31,756 bases of DNA. Origin: an uncultured Clostridia bacterium. GTDB lineage: Bacteria > Bacillota > Clostridia > TANB77 > CAG-508. The stretch lies in the NCBI GenBank assembly GCA_934149075.1, contig CAKPDR010000015.1:1-31756 (forward strand), read 5' to 3'. How positions within the stretch are numbered: position 1 is the stretch's first letter; each line of letters starts with the position of its first letter. Positions 1 to 8,642 of the stretch are shown here, piece after piece. The notes under the pieces are model-generated. The model worked only from the letters and a program-made list of their open reading frames with translations. It had not been told where the DNA came from and ran no database searches. The position numbers and the translations under genes were made by a program.

Positions 1-68
<68 letters not shown>

Positions 69-102
69 ATGTACAATACAAGGAAATTTTATTTAATTTA
101 TT

Positions 103-176
<74 letters not shown>

Positions 177-389
177 ATTTCCCTGACATTTACAGATTAT
201 AATAGATTATTCTTATTTTGTCAAGGCTTTTTTATAATTTTTTTCAATATTTTTTAAAAATTTAAAAAATATTGTATACACTTTTATTTTTATAAATTTA
301 TCTAATTTTATTTTGAAAAATCTCTTCCTATTTTCTACATTTTGTGATAGAATCCAATTAAATTGTTAGAGGAAGGATTGTGATTTTTT

Positions 390-653
390 ATGGAACTAAA
401 TAAATGTAGCCGTTGTGGTGCTTTTCATACAAATTCAGGTGATGTTTGTCCAAAATGCGCAAACAAAGATGCACTAGATTTATCTACCTTCAATTCTTAT
501 ATAGAAGAAAACGGTTTTTCTTCTATCGACACTGTTGCAACTAGAACCGGTATAACTCAAAAGAATGTATCAAGATTTGCAGGTTACCAAGGTATTGAAA
601 TTGAAAAAAATTCAAATCCAAATTTAGCTAGTTCTGGAGTTGTGTTTAATTAG
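390..653 (+). CDS. Small zinc-ribbon / HTH protein (YvyF-like)
   Basis: The product has 87 residues. The N-terminus carries two CxxC knuckles (CSRCG at 6-10 and CPKC at 20-23), a zinc-binding pattern. The middle (about 33-70) reads like a helix-turn-helix: a segment with DTVATRTGITQKNVSRF resembles the 'is there a partner, bind at this site' helices of MerR-like and YvyF-type proteins. YvyF is a short flagellar-operon protein of Firmicutes with the same zinc knuckle plus HTH layout, but no flagellar gene is nearby. The ATG is preceded in frame by TGA, so the start is fixed; the purine-rich SD (GGAAGGA) is unusually far, about 13 bases. A strong terminator follows. The role is probably regulatory, but that is inference. 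Confidence 0.7.
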   Translation: MELNKCSRCGAFHTNSGDVCPKCANKDALDLSTFNSYIEENGFSSIDTVATRTGITQKNVSRFAGYQGIEIEKNSNPNLASSGVVFN

Positions 654-662
654 GCATCTAAC

Positions 663-697
663 ATCAAAATCTGCCACCGCTGGTGGCAGATTTTGAT
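663..697 (+). terminator. Strong intrinsic terminator
   Basis: A perfect 16-bp stem (663-678 with 682-697) closes on a 3-base loop GCT. The arm CTGCCACC is flanked by AAAA on the left and TTTT on the right, so the structure works on either strand. It lies just after the zinc-ribbon gene. The 240 bases from here to the tRNA-Gln hold nothing else I can recognise. Confidence 0.9.
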
Positions 698-934
698 ATT
701 ATTTTATCTATCAATATCTAACTCTTTATAAGAATATTTTACAATTTCACTATTTTCTAAACATAATGGCAATAGAGTTTCGGCATTCAGTATTTCTTTA
801 ATTCATTTTCTCTATCATTGTATAAATACCTGTATGTCTATTTTTAACAATATCTATATTTTTTCTATTCAGTTATATAAACTACTCTCTCACATTCTAA
901 TAAAGCACTTTAACATTAACAGATTCTCAATCAC

Positions 935-1009
935 TGGCTGGGGCACTGTGATTCGAACACAGGAATGTCGGAGTCAGAGTCCGATGCCTTACCACTTGGC
1001 GATGCCCCA
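935..1009 (-). tRNA. tRNA-Gln (CUG)
   Basis: The reverse complement is TGGGGCATCGCCAAGTGG onward, with anticodon loop CTCTGAC on a TCGGA/TCCGA stem, which gives anticodon CUG. The 5' U pairs with A72, a known bacterial tRNA-Gln trait, and CCA is encoded. Confidence 0.95.
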
Positions 1010-1046
1010 ATATAAAAACTATATATTATATTATCATAATAAATAA

Positions 1047-1073
1047 AAATTTGCAACAAAATGCTGCAAATTT
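1047..1073 (-). terminator. Terminator of the metallopeptidase gene
   Basis: A 9-bp perfect stem (AAATTTGCA / TGCAAATTT) with a 9-base loop is followed on the minus strand by a T-rich run. It lies 36 bases past the stop codon of the minus-strand gene at 1109-1792. Confidence 0.7.
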
Positions 1074-1108
1074 ATCTATAAAATATTATTAGGTTAGGCT
1101 ATTATAAT

Positions 1109-1792
1109 TTAGCATTCATACTCTGAAATTTCTCTTTCATATTTCTTATATTCAGGAAAATCTTTCTCAATCATTTGATAAAATCTTTTCCCATGACTTT
1201 TATATTTTAAATGACAAAACTCGTGCGCAACTACATATTCTATTATTTCTCTTTTATATTGCATTAGCTTAGGATTAATTGATATTTTATTATTATCACA
1301 CTTTCCTAGCATTTTATCCATCTTTATTATCTCATATTCTTCTGGTGCGATTCCTAATAATTTTCTTGTTTTCTCCATGATGTTTTCTATTTCATTATTA
1401 GCTATTTGTTCATACATTTTTTCTATTGAGATTTCTGAGATTTGGTCATTTCCAATTTTTTTATATTTATTAGGCAAAACTATTTCTATTGTATAATTTG
1501 CTTTTAAATTTAACTCTGGTGTTTTTATATTTTCATATTTAACATGTATATCATAATTTTTCCCGAATATTTTTACTGATTGTATATCTGAAAGATTTTC
1601 ATTATATTCTTGCATTTTGCTTAATATCCAATTTTTCTTTTCTTGTACAATTTGTTGAATTTTATTCGAAGTAAAATACCAAGGAGCATTTACCACTACT
1701 TCACCATTTTGAACTGTTATATACATATCTCTATTTGTAGCCTTATTTACTGTATATGTTATTACACTGTTTCTTCTTCCAAATATACTCAT
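1109..1792 (-). CDS. SprT/YgjP-like zinc metallopeptidase (DUF45)
   Basis: The product has 227 residues. Near residue 190 it has VVAHEFCHLKYKSHGKRFY, matching the HExxH zinc site with the conserved downstream H, as in the YgjP/DUF45 (WLM/SprT-like) metallopeptidases. The N-terminal half is a beta-rich region typical of that family. A clear AGGAGG SD lies 7 bases before the ATG. Upstream is a plausible sigma-A promoter followed by a LexA-like box, so DNA-damage control is possible. Known YgjP-family members are poorly characterised; related SprT domains act on DNA-protein crosslinks. The substrate here is unknown. No signal peptide or membrane segment is visible, so it is presumably cytoplasmic. 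Confidence 0.85.
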   Translation of the reverse strand: MSIFGRRNSVITYTVNKATNRDMYITVQNGEVVVNAPWYFTSNKIQQIVQEKKNWILSKMQEYNENLSDIQSVKIFGKNYDIHVKYENIKTPELNLKANYTIEIVLPNKYKKIGNDQISEISIEKMYEQIANNEIENIMEKTRKLLGIAPEEYEIIKMDKMLGKCDNNKISINPKLMQYKREIIEYVVAHEFCHLKYKSHGKRFYQMIEKDFPEYKKYEREISEYEC

Positions 1793-1845
1793 TCTTTTTC
1801 CTCCTATAATTATATTAACGCATTTTTCATCTCTTTGCGCTTATT

Positions 1846-1859
1846 CGAATTATTGTTCG
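1846..1859 (-). promoter_or_regulatory. LexA-like operator
   Basis: On the minus strand CGAAC-N4-ATTCG differs at one base from the Gram-positive LexA box CGAAC-N4-GTTCG. It sits about 14 bases downstream of the predicted -10 of the metallopeptidase promoter, the usual place for a repressor site. Confidence 0.45.
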
Positions 1860-1872
1860 TTTTGTTGTACTT

Positions 1873-1901
1873 ATTTTATATCGTATTTTTTATTTTGTCA
1901 A
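1873..1901 (-). promoter_or_regulatory. Sigma-A promoter of the metallopeptidase gene
   Basis: TTGACA, 17 bases, TAAAAT on the minus strand, about 80 bases upstream of the start codon at 1792. Confidence 0.6.
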
Positions 1902-2017
1902 TACTTTTTTATAACTTTTTCGAACATTTTTTTGTGTTTTATAGTTTTTCTAATTCTATGTAATATATTATTCTACTATTTTTTATTTGTCCTGCATATA
2001 TTTAATCGAGGTGTATT

Positions 2018-3067
2018 ATGAAAAAAGAACATTTTTATATATTCAAGTTGCAACAGCTTATATTACCATTAATATTGATATCTTTTACAATATGTCTTGT
2101 AATATTCTCTAACACAAATCTATCAGCTGCAAAAAATGGACTTATATTATGGTCAAATTCTATTGTTCCATCTTTGTTTCCTTTTTTTGTCGCAACTGAA
2201 TTACTTTCTCACACAAATTTTACTTATTACCTGGGAAAAGTTTTAAATAAGTTTATGAGACCCCTTTTTAATATTCGAGGCGAAGGCAGTTTTGCTTTTA
2301 TTATGGGAATAATTAGCGGCTATCCTATTGGAGCAAAAATTGCAGCCAATTTTCGTCAAAATAAAATATGTTCAAAAGAAGAGTGTGAACGTCTTTTAAG
2401 TTTTACTAATAATTCTGGACCTTTATTTATTATAGGAACTGTTGGAATTACCATGTTTGGTAATTCTACAATCGGCTTTCTTTTGTTAATAACTCATTTA
2501 TTGGCTTCTATTACAGTTGGATTTATTTTTAGATTTTGGAAATATAATATAAAATCTGAAATTAACAGCTATAATTCTTATATAAATTCTAATGAAAATC
2601 TTACGCTTTCTAACCTGGGTGGTATTATTGGTAATAGTATTACAAGTTCAATTAATACCATTTTATTAATTGGTGGTTTTGTTGTACTATTTTCTGTTAT
2701 TATTTCAATTTTAAAAACAAGCCAATTACTTGACATTTTAGCTAATTGTATTCATCCTTTATTTAATTTGTTACATATTCCTGAAAAATTTAGTTTTGGT
2801 TTTATATCTGGTATATTTGAATTAACTAATGGACTTAATATTGTTTGTAGTATTCCTGAAAAAAAATTATCTATTAATATTATTATTGTTTCATTTTTAC
2901 TTGGATTGGGTGGATTTTCAGTTTTACTTCAAGTATGGAGTGTTATTGCCAAAACCGATTTATCTATAAAGCCTTATATTTTAGGAAAATTATTGCATGC
3001 ATGTATTTCTGCTTTTTATACCTTTTTGTTTTTACAAAATTTTTCTTTTCTTAATTTTAATCTATAA
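2018..3067 (+). CDS. ylbJ: Sporulation integral membrane protein YlbJ
   Basis: This 349-residue polytopic membrane protein begins with one hydrophobic helix (about 13-33) and has further segments across its length (about 40-60, 90-110, 130-165, 205-235 and 280-340). Landmarks are NSIVPSLFPFF near 48-58, ISGYPIGAK near 99-107 and FTNNSGPLFIIGTVG near 128-142, which are the signature blocks of YlbJ, a nucleoside-recognition-domain protein required for spore formation in Bacillus and Clostridium. The SD is GAGGTG, 6 bases before the ATG. A bidirectional terminator separates it from the convergent ftsZ. The transported substrate of YlbJ is not established. Confidence 0.88.
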   Translation: MKKEHFYIFKLQQLILPLILISFTICLVIFSNTNLSAAKNGLILWSNSIVPSLFPFFVATELLSHTNFTYYLGKVLNKFMRPLFNIRGEGSFAFIMGIISGYPIGAKIAANFRQNKICSKEECERLLSFTNNSGPLFIIGTVGITMFGNSTIGFLLLITHLLASITVGFIFRFWKYNIKSEINSYNSYINSNENLTLSNLGGIIGNSITSSINTILLIGGFVVLFSVIISILKTSQLLDILANCIHPLFNLLHIPEKFSFGFISGIFELTNGLNIVCSIPEKKLSINIIIVSFLLGLGGFSVLLQVWSVIAKTDLSIKPYILGKLLHACISAFYTFLFLQNFSFLNFNL

Positions 3068-3069
3068 AA

Positions 3070-3113
3070 AAGAACCATTTACATTTGTAACTTTCACAAA
3101 TGTGTTGGCTCTT
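3070..3113. terminator. Bidirectional terminator between ylbJ and ftsZ
   Basis: Arms ACATTTGT (3081-3088) and ACAAATGT (3096-3103) pair around a 7-base loop. The outer AAGAACC / GGCTCTT extend the stem with G-U pairs. It ends in A- and T-rich flanks and serves both convergent genes. Confidence 0.75.
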
Positions 3114-3117
3114 AATT

Positions 3118-4230
3118 TTATATATTTTTATTTTTGTTTTTACGTAAGAATGCTGGTATATCCAAATCTCCTTGTGAAGAATTTACATCTGATGCTGGAA
3201 TTGAGCTTGACTTTTTCTCCCAAGATGATTTTCCAATAAAGCTATCTACTGTTGATGCTGTACGAGATTCTGGTTTTTCAAATCCTGTAGCGATGACTGT
3301 AATTTGAATTTCATCTTTCATTTCTGGATCTGTAACAGTACCAAAAATGATATTAGCTTCAGGATCTACACTGCGTTGAACTAATTCTGCAGCAGTATTT
3401 ACTTCATGTAATCCTAAATCTTCACCACCAGTTATATTGATAATTACACCTCTAGCACCTTCTATTGAAGTTTCTAGTAATGGACTTTGTACTGCTTGTT
3501 TTGCAGCATCTTCTGCTCTATTTTCTCCAGAAGCTCTACCAATTCCCATATGTGCCATACCTGTATTTAACATTATTGTCTTAACATCTGCAAAGTCTAA
3601 GTTTACAGTTCCTGTTACAGCAATTAAGTCTGATATTCCTTGTACGCCTTGTCTTAAAACATCATCTGCCATTCTAAATGCTTCATTTATTGATGTCTTT
3701 CTATCTATTATTTGCAATAATTTATCATTTGGTATTACTACTAATGAATCTACTTTTCCTTTTAAACTTTCGATTCCTCTTTCAGCTTGTGAAAGTCTTT
3801 TCTTTCCTTCAAATGTAAATGGTTTTGTAACAACACCTATTGTTAATATTCCCATTTCTTTAGCAGCTTGAGCAACTATTGGTGCAGCACCTGTACCTGT
3901 TCCTCCACCCATTCCGGCTGTAACAAATACCATATCTGCTCCTCTAAGTGTTTCAGCTATTTCAGATTTATTTTCTTCTGCAGATTGAGCACCAATGTCA
4001 GGGTTTGCTCCTGCTCCAAGTCCTCTTGTTATTTTTTCTCCTATTTGAATTTTTGTTCCTGCTTTTGATTTTTGTAATGCTTGTCTATCTGTATTAACAG
4101 AAATAAAGTCAACACCTTTAATTCCTGCTTCAACCATTCTATTTACTGCGTTATTTCCAGCGCCACCTACACCAATTACTTTTATTGTAGCTGTTCCGTC
4201 CATCATTGTAACGTCTTCACATTCCATCAT
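3118..4230 (-). CDS. ftsZ: Cell division protein FtsZ
   Basis: This 370-residue tubulin-like GTPase forms the division ring. Visible motifs: GGAGNNAV at 22-29 (nucleotide base contact), the tubulin signature GMGGGTGTG at 106-114, and a T7 synergy region with NLDFADVKT near 210. The extreme C-terminus DLDIPAFLRKNKNKNI is the conserved peptide that binds FtsA and other partners, joined by a short linker rich in S and D. Length is normal. The SD GGGGAGG lies 8 bases before the first ATG; a second ATG follows at once, so the first residue is uncertain. It is the last gene of the ftsA-ftsZ unit, 63 bases after ftsA. Confidence 0.98.
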   Translation of the reverse strand: MMECEDVTMMDGTATIKVIGVGGAGNNAVNRMVEAGIKGVDFISVNTDRQALQKSKAGTKIQIGEKITRGLGAGANPDIGAQSAEENKSEIAETLRGADMVFVTAGMGGGTGTGAAPIVAQAAKEMGILTIGVVTKPFTFEGKKRLSQAERGIESLKGKVDSLVVIPNDKLLQIIDRKTSINEAFRMADDVLRQGVQGISDLIAVTGTVNLDFADVKTIMLNTGMAHMGIGRASGENRAEDAAKQAVQSPLLETSIEGARGVIINITGGEDLGLHEVNTAAELVQRSVDPEANIIFGTVTDPEMKDEIQITVIATGFEKPESRTASTVDSFIGKSSWEKKSSSIPASDVNSSQGDLDIPAFLRKNKNKNI

Positions 4231-4293
4231 AAAGATTTCCTCCCCATTAAAATTATATTTGATTGTTATTCTAAATAACTACTTTTCTAAACT

Positions 4294-5523
4294 CTAAGAA
4301 TAAAAGAACTCTTTTATTCTTTCAATTATTGTTTTAAATACACTTTCATTTGATTGTAAATCAATTTTACTTGAAACTGATTTTACAAATGGTCTTGCAG
4401 CAATATATCTTACAAGTGCATAACTTGTTCTAAATTCAGCTTTTACAGTACTTACAGCTCTGCCTGTTGACATTTTTACAGGAATATTTAAATTTATTTT
4501 TCCAGCAACATCACTTTTATTTATATTTGTGATTCCTCTTCCTGTTAATATTACTGTATTTATATTTTGTTTTACATTTTGATTTGTTATGTCTTTATTT
4601 ATTATTGTAAATATTTCCTCAATTCTTGCCTCTATAATTTCGATTAGTTCAGAACTTTTTATAACTTTATTTCTGCTTTCATCTCTACATGTATTTAGCA
4701 TTATTTCATTATCATTATCTATAAATGATTTTAGCGCTAGACCATATTGTTTTTTTAGTTTTTCTGCTTCTTCTTCTGAAATATTTAATACTAATGCTAT
4801 GTCGTTTGTTATGTTATCTCCTCCTAGTGGAATTGTATTTGTATATGTAAATTTATTTCCTTCAAATACTCCTATTTCACTGTTCCCTGCTCCTATGTCT
4901 AATAACATAACATTGTCATATAATTCATTAGTATCCAACATTAAATTTCTTTCAGCTAATGCTGTTGGTACTATACCATCAATTTCAATTCCAACTCTTT
5001 TAAATATGGCTGAAAGCTGTCTAATATATTCCTTGTCAGCCAAAATAATTTGTGCTTTTAATGTAAAGTTTGAACTTAAATTTCCTACTGGATCCATTAC
5101 TACTTTACCATTATCTAACACAATTTCTGATGGTACTATATCTATTATTGTTTTTCCTTCTGGTATTTCTATATCTTTAGCTTGCATCATTGCATTTTGA
5201 ACATCTTTTAATGCTATTCCTGCAAATTTGTCTTTTAATTCTTTTACAATACTATTTTGAACTATTGTTACATATTTGCCTGGAATTGTTACATATGCTG
5301 AATTAATTTTAAAACTTGCCTCTTCTTCAGCATCTTTTATTGTTTTTGCAATACCTAGACTTATTTCTTCTTCATTTATTATTTTTCCTTTTTTTAGTCC
5401 TGCACATTTTTCTGAAATGTTGCATATTGTCTCAATTTGTCCAAAATTATTTACTTCTCCAACAACAGTGCAAACTTTAGATGTGCCTATATCAATACCA
5501 ACTATGATATCACCTATTGCCAA
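4294..5523 (-). CDS. ftsA: Cell division protein FtsA
   Basis: This 409-residue actin-like ATPase tethers FtsZ to the membrane. The phosphate-1 loop is IVGIDIGTSKVCTVVGE at 7-23, the phosphate-2 region is VMLLDIGAGNSEIGVF near 205-220, and the adenosine motif is VILTGRG near 325. The C-terminus ends in ERIKEFFYS, an amphipathic membrane-targeting helix. The start is TTG, 7 bases after a GGAGG SD, with no better ATG. It is cotranscribed with ftsZ from the promoter at 5564-5592. Confidence 0.97.
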   Translation of the reverse strand: MAIGDIIVGIDIGTSKVCTVVGEVNNFGQIETICNISEKCAGLKKGKIINEEEISLGIAKTIKDAEEEASFKINSAYVTIPGKYVTIVQNSIVKELKDKFAGIALKDVQNAMMQAKDIEIPEGKTIIDIVPSEIVLDNGKVVMDPVGNLSSNFTLKAQIILADKEYIRQLSAIFKRVGIEIDGIVPTALAERNLMLDTNELYDNVMLLDIGAGNSEIGVFEGNKFTYTNTIPLGGDNITNDIALVLNISEEEAEKLKKQYGLALKSFIDNDNEIMLNTCRDESRNKVIKSSELIEIIEARIEEIFTIINKDITNQNVKQNINTVILTGRGITNINKSDVAGKINLNIPVKMSTGRAVSTVKAEFRTSYALVRYIAARPFVKSVSSKIDLQSNESVFKTIIERIKEFFYS

Positions 5524-5563
5524 GATAATTCCTCCATTTATTTATGTGTTTTCTTTAGTGTTA

Positions 5564-5592
5564 TATATATTACATTTTGACAAAATTGTCAA
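5564..5592 (-). promoter_or_regulatory. Promoter of ftsA-ftsZ, with a palindrome over the -35 box
   Basis: TTGACA, 17 bases, TATATA on the minus strand, about 40 bases before the ftsA start. The -35 lies within a palindrome TTGACA-N4-TGTCAA (5577-5592), which could be an operator. Confidence 0.75.
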
Positions 5593-5600
5593 TAACATTT

Positions 5601-5660
5601 GAAATATTTTTGAAATATTTTTGTAATATTTTAGAAATATTTTGTAATACTTTTGTAATG
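5601..5660 (-). repeat. Helically phased A/T-tract repeats upstream of the ftsA promoter
   Basis: Degenerate units of about 11 bases (plus strand G(A/T)AATATTTT) recur, with their G at 5601, 5612, 5623, 5634, 5644 and 5655. The array begins about 9 bases upstream of the -35 box. Spacing close to one helical turn suggests intrinsic curvature or an UP-like element. Confidence 0.6.
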
Positions 5661-5674
5661 TGTTTTTTCTTTTC

Positions 5675-6049
5675 TTACTGTGCCAAGTTTTTCCTTTTAT
5701 CATTTCTTATTTTTGTCCACTTTTCAATATAATATCTTCTTATTATTGTTAAATTTGTAAACATTCTTCCAACAAACACTACAAGTGCAGCCAAATATAT
5801 GTCTAAATTTAATTTTTGTCCTAAATATGTTAATGCAATTGAAAGTATACTATTACAGAAAAATCCTGATATAAAAATTGTTAAATCAAAGTTCTTCTTT
5901 AATACTGATGTAATACCTCCAAAAACAGAGTCTAAAGCTGCCACAACTGCAATTGCAAGGAATGTTGAATATGTATATGGTATTACTGGTGCATTTATTC
6001 CTATTAATGCTCCAACAATACATCCAATAACTATTGCTATGATAATCAT
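5675..6049 (-). CDS. sbp: Small basic protein SBP (DUF1290)
   Basis: The product has 124 residues with four hydrophobic segments (about 3-22, 26-45, 55-75 and 82-100) and a basic tail ending RNDKRKNLAQ. Sequence blocks VIGCIVGALIGINAP and FLAIAVVAALDSVFGG match SBP, a conserved membrane protein found just before ftsA in Firmicutes. Its function is not known. The SD is GGGGGAG. The stop is followed by the AT-repeat region and the ftsA promoter, and it closes the ftsQ operon. Confidence 0.93.
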   Translation of the reverse strand: MIIIAIVIGCIVGALIGINAPVIPYTYSTFLAIAVVAALDSVFGGITSVLKKNFDLTIFISGFFCNSILSIALTYLGQKLNLDIYLAALVVFVGRMFTNLTIIRRYYIEKWTKIRNDKRKNLAQ

Positions 6050-6061
6050 TTTTTTCTCCCC

Positions 6062-6787
6062 CTAATTTATGTATTTTGTTGTTATATCTTTTTCGTATTT
6101 GTCTATCTCAATTTTTTTACTTGTATCAACACTTGTCTCATGTCCTAATTCTTTTAAATCATCAACTCCTCCACCTTTTCCTGATACTGCACTTTTTAAA
6201 TAATCTGAATTTCCTATAGCATTTATAACATAAGGTGAAGAAATCTTATCTCCATTTACTTTCAAAAATTCTGTTCCTATTTCGTAAATTGCTGACATCG
6301 CAGTAATTCTATGTCCATTTAGCGATATTGCTTCTGCACCTGCAGAAAACAATTCATTTATTATTGTTAATAAATCAGTTGAAGATATACTTTCTACTTG
6401 TACATCATCAGAAAGTTGAGTTCCACCTTTATCTATTATTTGTATTACTATTCCTTCACCTTCAACATCAGTTTTTCCAAGTGATTCATTTAACTGTTCT
6501 AATTCCTGTTCTAATAATTGAGCTGTTTGAGCATCTGATTCTTTTTCATTTTTATATTCTTGTATTTTGGAAGAAACTTCTTCATATTTTTCATTTAATT
6601 CATTATATTTGTCATTCCAACTTGATAGTTCTAATCTTAGCTCAGATTCCCTCATCGTTTCTATTGCTGTTATATCTGTTTGCTTTACTACCTTAAATTG
6701 CATAAACATTACTAACATTAATGCAAAACATGCAATTCCTATTGTAATAGACATTACTAGCTTTTCTTTGCTTACTTTTATTTTCAT
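6062..6787 (-). CDS. DUF881 family division-cluster protein (second copy)
   Basis: The product has 241 residues. An N-terminal membrane anchor (about 10-30) is followed by a coiled coil (about 45-110, rich in E, K, Q and L), then the DUF881 globular domain with the block ELFSAGAEAISLNGHRITA near 142-160. The family includes B. subtilis YlxW and YlxX, located between divIB and sbp as here. It is presumed extracytoplasmic and to have a division- or envelope-related role that is not established. It is a paralogue of the adjacent DUF881 gene. Confidence 0.9.
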   Translation of the reverse strand: MKIKVSKEKLVMSITIGIACFALMLVMFMQFKVVKQTDITAIETMRESELRLELSSWNDKYNELNEKYEEVSSKIQEYKNEKESDAQTAQLLEQELEQLNESLGKTDVEGEGIVIQIIDKGGTQLSDDVQVESISSTDLLTIINELFSAGAEAISLNGHRITAMSAIYEIGTEFLKVNGDKISSPYVINAIGNSDYLKSAVSGKGGGVDDLKELGHETSVDTSKKIEIDKYEKDITTKYIN

Positions 6788-6824
6788 TTTTCACATTCCT
6801 TTCAAAGTCGTTACTTCGAATTCA

Positions 6825-7556
6825 TTATTTACTCATAGCATATTGAAATTTTATTACACCTGTATATTTAGGTATTGTTATCGTTTTTTTATCAGTCATT
6901 TTCTCTACCGATACTTTTAAATATCGTGGTGAATCTTTTAAATAGTCTAAATATCCACCAACTCTATCTACATTAATTAATACTTCTGGTAAGCCTATTG
7001 CTTTAATTGTAAAAGGAGCACCTATCTTTTCCCCATTTACTTTTATAATGTTCCCATCACATTCAATTGCAGATGTTGTTACTAATCTTTGTTCATTTAT
7101 TGATATAGCCTCCGCTCCAGCATTTTTTAACTCATTTACAACCCTGATTAAATCAGTATCATGTGTTAATAATAAATTAGGATCTGCAAACCAATTGTTT
7201 AATGAAATATCTTGATTATCATTTATTGTGATTATTAATCCATTTCCTGTTACTTCAGTTAATCCTAGTATTTTGTTTCCATCTTTTATTTTATTTTCTA
7301 ATTCGGTCAATTCAGTATTATTCTGTGTTGCATTTGTTCTTTCAGCTTCCAACTTATTTTCAGCATCTTCTAGTTCTGAATACAAATTGTCGTATTTTTC
7401 TTTAGATTTTAATACTGCATCTCTTAATTCATTTTCTTTTGAATTTGTACTTATTATTGACTCAGTTCCATTTATTGTTTTTATTTGCACTGCAATTCCA
7501 TATGATAATACCACACACATAAGTCCTAATATTAAACTAATAATTTTTTTGTTCAT
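6825..7556 (-). CDS. DUF881 family division-cluster protein (first copy)
   Basis: The product has 243 residues: an N-terminal membrane anchor (about 5-25), a coiled coil (about 40-95), then the DUF881 domain with ELKNAGAEAISINEQRLVT near 142-160. It is parallel in length and layout to its downstream neighbour, so the two likely arose by duplication. It follows ftsQ after a gap of 34 bases, consistent with one transcript. Confidence 0.9.
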   Translation of the reverse strand: MNKKIISLILGLMCVVLSYGIAVQIKTINGTESIISTNSKENELRDAVLKSKEKYDNLYSELEDAENKLEAERTNATQNNTELTELENKIKDGNKILGLTEVTGNGLIITINDNQDISLNNWFADPNLLLTHDTDLIRVVNELKNAGAEAISINEQRLVTTSAIECDGNIIKVNGEKIGAPFTIKAIGLPEVLINVDRVGGYLDYLKDSPRYLKVSVEKMTDKKTITIPKYTGVIKFQYAMSK

Positions 7557-7590
7557 ATTGTTTCAGTCCTTTCTTACAGTTTTACTCCCC

Positions 7591-8403
7591 CTAATTTGCA
7601 CTGAAATAAGGTAAAAATCCTTCATTGAGATTTCCATTTACATATATAGTTCCCTTATTACCTGTTTCTTGTTTCATTATAGCACTTACATAATACATCC
7701 TATTTTTTAGGTCAGAAGCATCTCCTAAATTGATTATAATTCCTTCGTTTTCCAAATTTAATACATACTCATCTTTTACTTGTATTTGTGTTATTTTATC
7801 TGCAATTTCTATTTTTTTGCATTCTTCACGTATTTGTAGTATATTTTCCATTCTGTCCAAATCATTTTCAGCTAGTCTTTTCATATTTACTGCTTCTGTT
7901 TCTGTAATATCCATTCCTGTTATCGTCGATAATTCTTGTTTCTCTGTTGAACAATCTAAAATATATCCCTGTTCATCTATATATATATAATTTCCCGTTT
8001 CTGTTTTTATTTGGAATTGTTTTTTTCTTTCAGTTATTTCTATTTCAATTGTGTTTGGATAAAATTTTATAACTTTTGCTTCTTCTATGCATCCATTCTG
8101 TTTCAGTTTCACTTCTAATACTTTTCCTACTTCTGAAAATATATTGTCTCCTTTTTTTATTCCAGCCAATTCTTGTACTTTTTCTTTTGTTAATTGTTCA
8201 TTTCCTTTTATTAATATCCTTTCTATTTTAAAAGTTGGTGATATTGATAAATATGTTACTAATCCTGCCAATATTATTGTAATTAATATTATTACTAATA
8301 TTATTTTCTTCTTTTTTCTTCTTTTTTGCTCTATTTCTCTTTGCTTGTTAATCTTATTTATTGGCCTACTAGGTCTTTGTGACTTGCTTTTTTTAGTCGA
8401 CAT
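7591..8403 (-). CDS. ftsQ: Cell division protein FtsQ/DivIB
   Basis: The product has 270 residues. It has a strongly basic cytoplasmic tail (1-34, many K and R), one membrane helix (about 35-53), and then a POTRA domain whose start FKIERILIKGNEQLTKEKV (about 58-76) is typical of FtsQ/DivIB. An extracellular beta domain with the FYPNTIEIEITERK block follows. FtsQ/DivIB couples FtsL/FtsB-type partners to septal synthesis. It heads the ftsQ-DUF881-DUF881-sbp unit. In many Firmicutes a mur gene sits directly upstream; here that is the interrupted murA, with an orphan plus-strand gene between. Confidence 0.92.
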   Translation of the reverse strand: MSTKKSKSQRPSRPINKINKQREIEQKRRKKKKIILVIILITIILAGLVTYLSISPTFKIERILIKGNEQLTKEKVQELAGIKKGDNIFSEVGKVLEVKLKQNGCIEEAKVIKFYPNTIEIEITERKKQFQIKTETGNYIYIDEQGYILDCSTEKQELSTITGMDITETEAVNMKRLAENDLDRMENILQIREECKKIEIADKITQIQVKDEYVLNLENEGIIINLGDASDLKNRMYYVSAIMKQETGNKGTIYVNGNLNEGFLPYFSAN

Positions 8404-8560
8404 TTATCATCACTTCCTCTGTATTTAAAATATTTTTCATAGACAATTTTTGCCTTTTTTATTTTATCACACTTTGTATATTTTTTGCTATAGTTTTTTC
8501 AATTTTTTTACAAAAAAGTCACATAACAATATTTTATATGATAAAAAAATATATATTAGA

Positions 8561-8589
8561 TTGCAAAATTATATCAATCATGGTATAAT
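8561..8589 (+). promoter_or_regulatory. Sigma-A promoter of the 208-residue orphan gene
   Basis: TTGCAA, 17 bases, TATAAT on the plus strand, about 53 bases before the start codon at 8643. The spacing and -10 are ideal. Confidence 0.8.
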
Positions 8590-8642
8590 ATCATTAAGAA
8601 ACTTTTTTACTATTTGTAATTTATACTAGGAGGAAATAACTT

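Noticed and set aside
4589..5200. Plus-strand frames within ftsA, ftsZ and other minus-strand genes
   Set aside because: They are shadows of well-supported genes on the other strand, with biased composition (many S, I, F) and no SD.
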